Of a DNA stretch of 64,000 bases, positions 18,762 through 26,459 are shown in pieces. Below the pieces are notes generated by a model. The model was not told where the DNA came from and ran no database searches. It was given only the letters and a program-made list of their open reading frames with translations. The translations under genes and the position numbers were made by a program. How positions within the stretch are numbered: position 1 is the stretch's first letter; every line of letters begins with the position of its first letter. Source of the stretch: Roseburia_C amylophila (GTDB taxonomy: Bacteria; Bacillota; Clostridia; Lachnospirales; Lachnospiraceae); assembly GCF_025567465.1 (NCBI RefSeq), contig NZ_JAOQKI010000014.1, forward strand, positions 1 through 64,000, given 5' to 3'.

Positions 18762-19574
18762 ATGAGTAGAAATGAATATCTGACCACCGGAGAAGTTGCC
18801 CGGATGATGGGCACTACAAAAAATACACTGTTTCACTACGACCAGCTTGGCATTTTTTCACCCGAAGCAAGAGGGGGCAATGACTACCGCTACTACACCG
18901 TCCGCCAGATGGATGTGTTAGATGCCATTATCACGCTGCGGGAACTTGGCATGCCTCTGCCGGAAATTAAAGAATACATGGAACACCGAAGCCCGGAAAA
19001 TTATGCCACACTTCTTACGAAAGAAAACGCTGTCATCGAACAGCAGATTCGTGCATTAAAAGAAAAACAGAAGTGGATTCAAAGACAGCAGAAACGAATT
19101 AAAACCAGCCTGACTATAAATCCGGATATCATTGAAGAAGTCTCTCTGCCAGGATTTTATATTGCAGCACACCCTATCAGTTCTTCCGATGATAAGACCA
19201 TCTCCGTAAAAGTCAGTGAACTTCTGAACTCCTATTATGAAAGTAAGGAAACTACCGGTTTTACAGTGCTTTATATCCAGATGGAACGTGACCTTGCCCG
19301 GGGTGCCCATAATCTTTATCACGAGGTATGCCTTGCCATGCAGACCCCTCCCAAGAAAATGCCTTACCGGATTCTTCCGGCTTCTAAATGTCTCGCCGCC
19401 TATCACCTGGGAGACTGGGATGATATTTCACTTGCCTATGACAGGCTGCGCAGCTACATGAAGCAGCACCAGATTGCTTCATCCGATGGCAGATTCTATG
19501 AAGAAGAATTGATTAACGCTACCATGACGGATAAACGAAGTGAATATCTTACCCGCATTATCGTCAGAATCTAA
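18762..19574 (+). CDS. MerR-family transcriptional activator (BmrR-like effector domain)
   Basis: The N-terminal MerR winged helix (about 1-75; TTGEVARMMGTTKNTLFHYD, ELGMPLPEIKEYM) is followed by a long dimerisation helix (about 80-115, ALKEKQKWIQRQQKR) and a GyrI-like effector-binding domain (about 125-270). Such proteins bind lipophilic cations or drugs and untwist a 19-base-spacer promoter. The divergent MATE gene has exactly such a promoter. Start ATG 18762 has AAGGAG upstream. The drug specificity cannot be predicted. Confidence 0.9.
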   Translation: MSRNEYLTTGEVARMMGTTKNTLFHYDQLGIFSPEARGGNDYRYYTVRQMDVLDAIITLRELGMPLPEIKEYMEHRSPENYATLLTKENAVIEQQIRALKEKQKWIQRQQKRIKTSLTINPDIIEEVSLPGFYIAAHPISSSDDKTISVKVSELLNSYYESKETTGFTVLYIQMERDLARGAHNLYHEVCLAMQTPPKKMPYRILPASKCLAAYHLGDWDDISLAYDRLRSYMKQHQIASSDGRFYEEELINATMTDKRSEYLTRIIVRI

Positions 19575-19620
19575 AAAGCAGCATTACAGTTTCATTTTCC
19601 TCTACATTTGCTTATCTATT

Positions 19621-20355
19621 TTACAGTGCCCCGAGAATCTCTTTTGCCCGGTCTATCTGCTCCTTTGTAGGCGGGTCTACGCCTTCTAACTGGTATGGAA
19701 TTCCAAGTTCCTTCCATTTAAAAACGCCTAAGGTATGATATGGCAGCACTTCCACCCGCTCTACTGTCTTAAGGGTATCAAGAAAACTTCTTAAGCGGTA
19801 AAGCTCGTCCTCTTCTGTTGTAATACCCGGCACCAGCACATGGCGGATCCACATTGCTTTGCCATGGTCTGATAAATAAGCTGCCATTTCCAAAATATTC
19901 TGATTCGTCTGTCCGGTGAGTTTCCGGTGTGTCGCATCATCCATATGCTTAATGTCTAACATAAAGAGGTCTGTATATTTCATCAGCTTATCAAATTTAC
20001 TTTTAAATGGTTCTTCCATGGAAAATGGATTGCCGGAGGTATCGAGACAGGTATTTACCCCTTTTTCTTTTGCCAGCCGGAACAGTTCTGTTACAAAATC
20101 TATCTGTAAAAGAGCCTCTCCACCGCTTACGGTGATTCCGCCCTTTTCTTTCCAATATGTTTTATAGCGAAGTGCCTTTTTTAACACTTCTTCCGGTGTC
20201 ATCAGCTCTCCGCCATCTTTCGCCCAGGTATCCGGGTTATGGCAGTACTGACATCTCATGTTACAGCCTTTTAAAAATACAATATATCTTACACCCGGCC
20301 CGTCTGCCGAGCCAAAGCTTTCTACGGAATGGATGCGTCCTTTTATTTCACTCAT
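19621..20355 (-). CDS. pflA: pyruvate formate-lyase activating enzyme
   Basis: Radical SAM activase that installs the glycyl radical on PflB. The cluster motif CNMRCQYC (CxxxCxxC) is at about residues 30-37, then GGITVSGGEALLQ, and the rest matches PflA over its usual length (244 aa). TAGGAGG precedes the ATG. It follows pflB by 148 bases, but a hairpin terminator lies in that gap, so read-through or a separate weak promoter is expected to supply it. Confidence 0.95.
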   Translation of the reverse strand: MSEIKGRIHSVESFGSADGPGVRYIVFLKGCNMRCQYCHNPDTWAKDGGELMTPEEVLKKALRYKTYWKEKGGITVSGGEALLQIDFVTELFRLAKEKGVNTCLDTSGNPFSMEEPFKSKFDKLMKYTDLFMLDIKHMDDATHRKLTGQTNQNILEMAAYLSDHGKAMWIRHVLVPGITTEEDELYRLRSFLDTLKTVERVEVLPYHTLGVFKWKELGIPYQLEGVDPPTKEQIDRAKEILGAL

Positions 20356-20408
20356 ATTGCCTCCTATACACCAAAATACTTACAGCTGCTTAACAACCTA
20401 TGATAAAA

Positions 20409-20441
20409 ATGTGCAGGCTTTTTTTCATTAAGCCTGCACAT
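20409..20441 (-). terminator. intrinsic terminator or attenuator between pflB and pflA
   Basis: Perfect 12-base arms, ATGTGCAGGCTT at 20409-20420 and its complement at 20430-20441, with a 9-base loop. On the minus strand the stem runs straight into TTTTTATC, which fits a terminator for pflB that would reduce pflA expression. Confidence 0.8.
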
Positions 20442-20502
20442 TCTGCTTTACCTGAATCGCGGAAAAATCGTATGCTCCCCGCAGTTCGGTTACTGTCTTA
20501 AA

Positions 20503-22755
20503 TTACATACGCTCATGACAGGTACGGGCAATAACATCAAGCTGCTGCTCTTTTGTCAGGTCGATGAACTTAACTGCATAGCCGGATACACGGATTGTGA
20601 AGTTTGCATACTCTTCTTTCTCCGGATGCTCCATTGCATCAATAAGCTTTTCTTTGCCAAATACATTGACATTCAGATGATGAGCACCCTGGTCAAAGTA
20701 TCCGTCCATTACATTTACAAGGTTATCGATTCTTTCCTGCTCGTTGTTTCCAAGTGCGTCCGGATTGATAGTCTGTGTATTTGAAATACCATCTAATGCC
20801 CACTCATATGGAAGCTTGGTCAGAGAGTTTAAGGAAGCTAAAAGTCCGTTCTGTTCTGCACCGTAAGATGGGTTAGCTCCCGGTGAAAGCGGTTCGCCGG
20901 CTTTACGTCCATCCGGCATAGCTCCGGTTGCTTTACCATATACTACGTTAGAAGTAATGGTAAGGATAGAAGTTGTAGGCTCAGAATCACGATAAGTATG
21001 ATGTTTCTTTAATTTATCCATGAAAGTCTTAAGCAGCCATACTCCGATTTCATCTGCACGGTCATCATCATTTCCGTACTTCGGGAAGTCTCCTTCGATT
21101 TCGAAGTCTTTTGCAAGTCCGTTCTCATCACGTACGACTTTTACTTTTGCATATTTGATTGCAGAAAGAGAATCAATAACATGTGAAAATCCTGCAATAC
21201 CGGTTGCAAAGGTTCTCTTTAAGTCGGTATCCATCAGAGAAAGCTCTGCTGCTTCATAGTAATATTTATCATGCATATACTGAATCAGGTTCAGTGTATT
21301 TACATAGATGTCTACTAACCAGTCCATCATCTTGTCATATTTTGCCATTACTTCATCATAGTCAAGATATTCCGCTGTAATTGGTGCGTAGTTTGGTCCT
21401 ACCTGCTCGCCTGATTTCTCATCAACACCACCGTTGATTGCGTAAAGCAGACATTTTGCAAGGTTTGCACGAGCGCCGAAGAACTGCATCTCTTTACCTG
21501 TCTGTGTAGCAGATACACAGCAGCAGATTGCATAATCATCGCCCCATACCGGTTTCATTGCATCATCGTTTTCATACTGGATTGAGCTTGTTTCAATCGA
21601 GATACGTGCTGCATAATCACGGAAGGTCTGTGGCAGTCTGGATGAATAGAATACAGTAAGGTTTGGTTCCGGTGCCGGTCCCATATTCTCTAAAGTATGA
21701 AGGAAACGGAAGTCTGTCCTGGTTACCATGGAACGTCCGTCTACACCTGTTCCTGCTACATCAAGGGTTGCCCATACAGGGTCACCGGAGAATAACTGGT
21801 TATAAGAAGGAATACGTGCGAATTTAACCATACGAAGTTTCATTGTGAAATGGTCAATCAGCTCCTGAGCCTGCTGCTCGGTAAGAATTCCCTTATCCAT
21901 ATCTCTCTTAATATAAATATCAAGGAAAGTAGAAACACGTCCTACTGACATTGCTGCACCGTTCTGTGTCTTGATTGCTGCAAGGTATCCGAAGTATAAC
22001 CACTGAACAGCCTCTTTTGCATTGGTTGCAGGTCTTGAAATATCATATCCGTAAATCTCAGCCAGTTTCTTCATGTCTTCCAGACATTTAATCTGCTCTG
22101 CAATTTCTTCTCTTAAACGGATGACATCATCTGTCATCTGTCCGCATCCGCAGTTGGCTTTGTCTTTCTTCTTCTCAGCGATTAAGTAATCCAGTCCGTA
22201 TAATGCTACACGGCGGTAATCACCTACAATACGTCCACGACCGTAGGTATCCGGAAGACCTGTTAAAATCTTAGCATGACGAACCTTCATCATTTCCGGT
22301 GTATAAGCATCAAATACTGCTGTATTGTGTGTCTTATGATACTTGGTGAAAATTTCTTTTAATTTATCATTTACTTCATAACCGTAGGTCTCACATGCCT
22401 GAACAGCCATCTTGATTCCACCATATGGCATGAAAGCTCTCTTTAATGGTTTATCAGTCTGAAGACCAACTACCTGCTCTAAATCTTTTAAATTTTCATC
22501 AATATATCCCGGACCATAAGCTGTAATTCCGGTTACAACCTCTGTCTCCATATCAAGAACGCCGCCCTTGGCACGCTCTTCTTTCTGTAATTTCTGAAGT
22601 GCCCCCCATAGCTTGTTGGTTGCATCTGTCGGCTCAGCTAAAAAGCTCTCATCTCCATCATATGGAGTGTAGTTGTCCTGAATAAACTGACGAACATTGA
22701 TTTCCTCTTTCCAGAGACGTCCTTCGAATCCATCCCACTCTTTCATTTCAATCAT
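20503..22755 (-). CDS. pflB: formate C-acetyltransferase (pyruvate formate-lyase)
   Basis: Glycyl-radical enzyme that converts pyruvate and CoA to acetyl-CoA and formate, central to anaerobic sugar fermentation. The active-site Cys pair lies in YAICCCVSATQTG (about residue 410), the segment DGRKAGEPLSPGANPS is present, and the radical Gly is in RVSGYAVKF near the C-terminus. The 750-aa length is canonical. The ribosome site TTAGGAGGATATC precedes the ATG. It has its own strong promoter and is followed by a terminator and pflA. Confidence 0.97.
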   Translation of the reverse strand: MIEMKEWDGFEGRLWKEEINVRQFIQDNYTPYDGDESFLAEPTDATNKLWGALQKLQKEERAKGGVLDMETEVVTGITAYGPGYIDENLKDLEQVVGLQTDKPLKRAFMPYGGIKMAVQACETYGYEVNDKLKEIFTKYHKTHNTAVFDAYTPEMMKVRHAKILTGLPDTYGRGRIVGDYRRVALYGLDYLIAEKKKDKANCGCGQMTDDVIRLREEIAEQIKCLEDMKKLAEIYGYDISRPATNAKEAVQWLYFGYLAAIKTQNGAAMSVGRVSTFLDIYIKRDMDKGILTEQQAQELIDHFTMKLRMVKFARIPSYNQLFSGDPVWATLDVAGTGVDGRSMVTRTDFRFLHTLENMGPAPEPNLTVFYSSRLPQTFRDYAARISIETSSIQYENDDAMKPVWGDDYAICCCVSATQTGKEMQFFGARANLAKCLLYAINGGVDEKSGEQVGPNYAPITAEYLDYDEVMAKYDKMMDWLVDIYVNTLNLIQYMHDKYYYEAAELSLMDTDLKRTFATGIAGFSHVIDSLSAIKYAKVKVVRDENGLAKDFEIEGDFPKYGNDDDRADEIGVWLLKTFMDKLKKHHTYRDSEPTTSILTITSNVVYGKATGAMPDGRKAGEPLSPGANPSYGAEQNGLLASLNSLTKLPYEWALDGISNTQTINPDALGNNEQERIDNLVNVMDGYFDQGAHHLNVNVFGKEKLIDAMEHPEKEEYANFTIRVSGYAVKFIDLTKEQQLDVIARTCHERM

Positions 22756-22866
22756 TACGATATCCTCCTAAAAAATGTATTCAGTATGAACACTGAATGG
22801 TTACTAAATTTACTGTCAACAGACTTTTTATTCATCGGCTTGAATTAGTCTTGTTTAACTGTAGTT

Positions 22867-22896
22867 AGTATATACTGACCATTATTTTTTTGTCAA
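22867..22896 (-). promoter_or_regulatory. pflB promoter
   Basis: Minus strand: a consensus -35 TTGACA at 22891-22896 and TATACT at 22867-22872, spacer 18 (TATATA at a 16-base spacer is an alternative). The leader before pflB is about 110 bases. I saw no confident Rex or FNR site. Confidence 0.6.
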
Positions 22897-22929
22897 TATC
22901 TTTTGATGTTCAAAATAACATACACAAAA

Positions 22930-22980
22930 GAAAACGAGCCAGTCCTCCAGGTTCATCGCCCAGACGGTCGGCTCGTTTTC
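22930..22980. terminator. bidirectional terminator-like hairpin between the ABC operon and pflB
   Basis: Arms GAAAACGAGCC (22930-22940) and GGCTCGTTTTC (22970-22980) are exact complements, with U-rich tails in both directions, around a 29-base apical region. It separates the transporter operon from the pflB promoter. The other sequence from 22756 to 23113 holds only the pflB promoter and leader. Confidence 0.7.
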
Positions 22981-23113
22981 GTTATACTTCATGTGGTTTT
23001 TCCACTTATCCGTCAGTCATATAACGGTTTTATCATAGACTATTTCTTTTCTGATTGCAATAGCTTGTGAAAACTTTTTATCAACTATTTTTTCCGTTTT
23101 ATCTGTTCTTTCG

Positions 23114-23854
23114 CTACAATACTTTGGAAAGGAAGTCGCAAAGACGCGGATTCTGTGGATTGGCGAAGAATTCTGCCGGTGTATTCTCTTCCTGAATCTG
23201 TCCTTCATTGATAAACATGACACGGCTTGCCACTTCTCTTGCAAATCCCATTTCGTGCGTTACCACTACCATGGTCATTCCGTCCTGTGCCAGTTCTTTC
23301 ATAATTTCAAGAACTTCTCCTACCATTTCCGGATCCAGTGCGGAAGTCGGCTCGTCAAATAACATGACATCCGGATTCATTGCCAGTGCTCTTGCAATTG
23401 CAATACGCTGTTTCTGTCCACCGGAAAGCATTGCGGGATAGGTATCTGCTTTATCAGACAGTCCGACTCTCATCAAAAGCTCGTCCGCACGCTTAGATGC
23501 CTCTTCCTTATTCATAAGTCCGGTCTGAACCGGTGCCAGCATGATATTTCCTTTTACGGTATAATTTGGGAACAGATTGAACTGCTGGAATACCATTCCA
23601 ATCTTCTGACGCATCTTGTTGATGTCTACGGATTTATCCGTGATATCTGTTCCTTCAAAAGTAATCACACCGGAAGTCGGTTCCTCTAAAAGATTTAAGG
23701 AACGTAAGAATGTGGATTTACCACAACCGGATGGTCCGATGATGGCTACTACCTCTCCCTGGGCGATTTCTGTGGAGATACCATTTAATACATTTACATT
23801 TCCAAAGGATTTACACAAATCCTTTACTTCAATCAATACCTTCTTATCGCTCAT
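23114..23854 (-). CDS. amino-acid ABC transporter ATP-binding protein (GlnQ-like)
   Basis: ATPase that powers a polar amino-acid importer at the membrane. Visible motifs are Walker A GPSGCGKST, Q-loop VFQQFNLFPN, signature LSGGQKQR, Walker B VMLFDEPTSALD and switch His VVTHEM. The length of 246 aa is standard. The ATG at 23854 lies inside the end of the permease gene (11-base overlap), indicating translational coupling. It is the last gene of a substrate-binding protein, permease, ATPase operon. Confidence 0.95.
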   Translation of the reverse strand: MSDKKVLIEVKDLCKSFGNVNVLNGISTEIAQGEVVAIIGPSGCGKSTFLRSLNLLEEPTSGVITFEGTDITDKSVDINKMRQKIGMVFQQFNLFPNYTVKGNIMLAPVQTGLMNKEEASKRADELLMRVGLSDKADTYPAMLSGGQKQRIAIARALAMNPDVMLFDEPTSALDPEMVGEVLEIMKELAQDGMTMVVVTHEMGFAREVASRVMFINEGQIQEENTPAEFFANPQNPRLCDFLSKVL

Positions 23855-24530
23855 TTGTTCTCAACCTCGTTTCCAGTTTATGTACACCAGCCGTTAAAAT
23901 CATAACGATTATCAGGTAGATAATTGCAACCCCGAACAATGGTAAGAATGGGTCATAAGTCTGGCTACGGATGATATCGCCGCCCTTTGTCAAATCCGGG
24001 ATTGCAATATATCCACTGATGGAAGTCTCTTTCAGTAAAGTAATAAACTCATTTGCCAGAGCAGGAAGTACATTCTTAAATGCCTGTGGCAGTATAATCA
24101 GACGCATGGTCTGCGAATAATTCAATCCGAGGCTTCGTCCAGCTTCAAACTGTCCTTCGTCTACAGACATGATTCCGGAACGTACAATCTCTGCTACATA
24201 GGCAGCCGAATTCAAACCAAAAGCGATTACAGCCACTGCAATCTTATTATCGAGTGCAACCAGAATAATATAGTACATAATCAAAAGCTGTACCATCGTA
24301 GGGGTTCCACGCCATATGGTAAGATACATTTTACATATAAAATTCAAAACATTTAATCCACCATGTTTATCATGGGTGGAACGGATAATTGCGACTAAAA
24401 ATCCAACCACAATACCCAGAAGTACTGCAAGCACTGCAATAAGCAGTGTATTGCCAAGACCACGTAACAGATAAAGATATCTGTCTTTCTCTATAAAATC
24501 CTGTTGAAAGCTGCTTAAAAAATCGCTCAA
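23844..24530 (-). CDS. amino-acid ABC transporter permease
   Basis: Integral membrane subunit of the HisM/GlnP type (228 aa, about five helices), with the conserved cytoplasmic loop that docks the ATPase (EAGRSLGLNYSQTMRLIILPQ). The start is a TTG at 24530, placed by the AGGAGG ribosome site. One permease gene probably forms a homodimer. It is preceded by the binding-protein gene and overlaps the ATPase gene. Confidence 0.93.
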   Translation of the reverse strand: MSDFLSSFQQDFIEKDRYLYLLRGLGNTLLIAVLAVLLGIVVGFLVAIIRSTHDKHGGLNVLNFICKMYLTIWRGTPTMVQLLIMYYIILVALDNKIAVAVIAFGLNSAAYVAEIVRSGIMSVDEGQFEAGRSLGLNYSQTMRLIILPQAFKNVLPALANEFITLLKETSISGYIAIPDLTKGGDIIRSQTYDPFLPLFGVAIIYLIIVMILTAGVHKLETRLRTNER

Positions 24531-24550
24531 GGTCTTTCCTCCTATACCGA

Positions 24551-25348
24551 TTATTTATTTCTTACTACAATAACCTGGCTTGCTGTTGCATAAGTATCTG
24601 TAAAGTCAATGTTCTTAAGACGGTCTTCTTTTACAGTCATTCCTGCTGCACCAAAATCTGCTTTACCGGAAGATACTGCTGCGATGATTGCATCAAATTC
24701 CATATCTTCAATCTCTAAATCATAACCAAGCTTGTCACAGATTGCTTTTGCGATATCTGCATCGATACCAACTACGTTGTCACCATCATAATATTCGTAT
24801 GGCTCAAACTGCGCATTGGTTGCCATGGTAAGTTTTCCGTTTGGATATTCTGTTCCCTCCGGAGTCTCATATGGATGCTCTCCTGTTTCATCACCAATAT
24901 AGTTGCTGATGATAGTATCGATTGTTCCATCTGCTTTTAACTCTTCGATTGCTTTGTTGAATTCGTCTGTTAAATCTGTATTATCTTTTGCGATACAGAT
25001 TGCATATTCCTCTGCATCAAAGGTGTCATCTAAGATTTTCAAGTCATCATTCTTCTCAACAAATGCCTCTGCTGGCTGCTTGTCGATGATTACACAGTCG
25101 ATCTTACCGGTCTTTAATGCCTGGATTGCATCAGAACCTTTGTTGTAACGCTCTACGGTGCTTCCTTCGTCCTCATATGCTGTTGCATCGGCATCTCCGG
25201 TTGTTCCAAGCTGAACACCGATTTTCTTTCCCGGAAGGTCATCCTTGGAATTTACTGTGTTTGCAGCTACAGATGAGCCACATCCTACCATTGCTACTGT
25301 CATTGCTGCAGTTAATAAAAGTGCTGCAAATTTCTTCATGTTCTTCAT
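24551..25348 (-). CDS. amino-acid ABC transporter substrate-binding lipoprotein
   Basis: Extracytoplasmic receptor of the type II periplasmic-binding fold. The N-terminus is a lipoprotein signal with a lipobox-like cysteine (AAMTVAMVGCGSS), followed by two lobes. Unusually for a reader, the first lobe begins with GKKIGVQLGTTGDADA and the segment NAQFEPYEYYDGDNVVGIDADIAKAI, normally near the N-terminus, is found around residue 175. This looks like a circularly permuted order of the two conserved blocks. It may be a variant family order rather than an error. Ligand is a polar amino acid or cystine, not resolved. Confidence 0.9.
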   Translation of the reverse strand: MKNMKKFAALLLTAAMTVAMVGCGSSVAANTVNSKDDLPGKKIGVQLGTTGDADATAYEDEGSTVERYNKGSDAIQALKTGKIDCVIIDKQPAEAFVEKNDDLKILDDTFDAEEYAICIAKDNTDLTDEFNKAIEELKADGTIDTIISNYIGDETGEHPYETPEGTEYPNGKLTMATNAQFEPYEYYDGDNVVGIDADIAKAICDKLGYDLEIEDMEFDAIIAAVSSGKADFGAAGMTVKEDRLKNIDFTDTYATASQVIVVRNK

Positions 25349-25424
25349 ATTTATTCCTCCTCTGATTATAATTATGTGAATTTATATTTCATACAACATC
25401 ATAAAATATATCAACATAACGCCT

Positions 25425-25453
25425 AGTATAGCATGATTCCGCCTATTTCACAA
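25425..25453 (-). promoter_or_regulatory. promoter of the amino-acid ABC operon
   Basis: Minus strand: TTGTGA at 25448-25453 and TATACT at 25425-25430, 17-base spacer, with an extended TG before the -10 box. Confidence 0.62.
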
Positions 25454-25477
25454 GTACCCGGAGAGTATTTATCTGCA

Positions 25478-25509
25478 TTTAAAAATACATTTTTCCATGT
25501 ATTTTTAAA
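25478..25509. repeat. AT-rich perfect palindrome between divergent promoters
   Basis: Arms TTTAAAAATACAT (25478-25490) and their exact complement (25497-25509) surround six bases. It lies between the ABC operon promoter and the CPBP gene promoter, with no U-run after it, so an operator is as likely as an RNA hairpin. Confidence 0.5.
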
Positions 25510-25528
25510 CAGGCGGTACCTCAGTAGT

Positions 25529-25557
25529 TTGCATATTCGCTTCATAATTGTTATAAT
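25529..25557 (+). promoter_or_regulatory. promoter of the CPBP protease gene
   Basis: TTGCAT at 25529-25534 and a consensus TATAAT at 25552-25557 with a 17-base spacer; the start codon is about 40 bases downstream. Confidence 0.7.
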
Positions 25558-25595
25558 GTGCCAAGAAAAGCGATGATACTTGAGGAGGTTTTTTC

Positions 25596-26459
25596 ATGAA
25601 GCGATTTGGCAGAATTATGTTCTGTTTTCTTCCGGCTCTGCTGGCATTTGGCCTGCAGCAGCTTATCTCCATTCCGGCAGTAGGGCTTGCTCTGCTGGGT
25701 GGTTTTTATACCAAAGGGGCAACTTCTATCGATGACTGTATGGATGCATTTTTAAATATTATTTCCACCGCCAATTTTAATGCCGGTGTCAGTGCAGCCT
25801 ACGGTACTGTTGCCCTTGTGGTATTTGCCTGCTGGTATTATAAAAAGTTCCGGCCGACAGAACCGGAAAATGTACGGAAACCATTTAATATTCCGGTTAT
25901 CTTCGGCATTCTTATTACTGCAGTAGGATTACAGTATATTACCAATTACATTGTATCTTTTACCGCAGCCATTAACCCGCACTGGCTGGAATATTACAGT
26001 AACCTGGTAGAATCGGTGGGACTGGATGAGCCTTCCCTGATTCTGGTTCTCTATTCCGTTCTGATTGGACCTGTCTGTGAAGAACTGATTTTCCGTGGAC
26101 TGACTTTGAAATATGCAAAAAGAGCAATGCCTTTCTGGGTTGCTAACTTCTTGCAGGCACTGCTCTTTGGTGTGTTCCATATGAATATGATTCAGGGTGT
26201 TTATGCTTTTGTGGTAGGAATTGTTCTTGGATTTATCTGCGAGAAAAGCCGCAGCATTTATCCTTCCATGCTTTTCCATATCCTCTTTAACATCTGGGGA
26301 ACCTTCTCCCCGGACTGGTTTATGTATAAAGCAGATACCGTTCCGTTCTTCTTCCTGTGGTTCTTTGTTGGTGCCGGACTACTGGTTGCAGGACTGTTCC
26401 TCTTTTTCTTTGGAGTAAATAAAAAATATCCCAAAATTGAAAATTCTTATTATTCTTAA
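25596..26459 (+). CDS. CPBP-family intramembrane glutamic metalloprotease
   Basis: Polytopic membrane protein of 287 aa (about seven helices) of the CAAX-protease/bacteriocin-processing (Abi) family. The three conserved motifs are in order: CEELIFRGL (Glu-Glu and Arg), FGVFHMN (His) and LFHILFN (His). A strong ribosome site (TGAGGAGG) precedes the ATG. Family members process peptides or give bacteriocin self-immunity. Nothing adjacent specifies the substrate. Its stop overlaps the stop of the convergent helicase gene by 4 bases. Confidence 0.92.
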   Translation: MKRFGRIMFCFLPALLAFGLQQLISIPAVGLALLGGFYTKGATSIDDCMDAFLNIISTANFNAGVSAAYGTVALVVFACWYYKKFRPTEPENVRKPFNIPVIFGILITAVGLQYITNYIVSFTAAINPHWLEYYSNLVESVGLDEPSLILVLYSVLIGPVCEELIFRGLTLKYAKRAMPFWVANFLQALLFGVFHMNMIQGVYAFVVGIVLGFICEKSRSIYPSMLFHILFNIWGTFSPDWFMYKADTVPFFFLWFFVGAGLLVAGLFLFFFGVNKKYPKIENSYYS

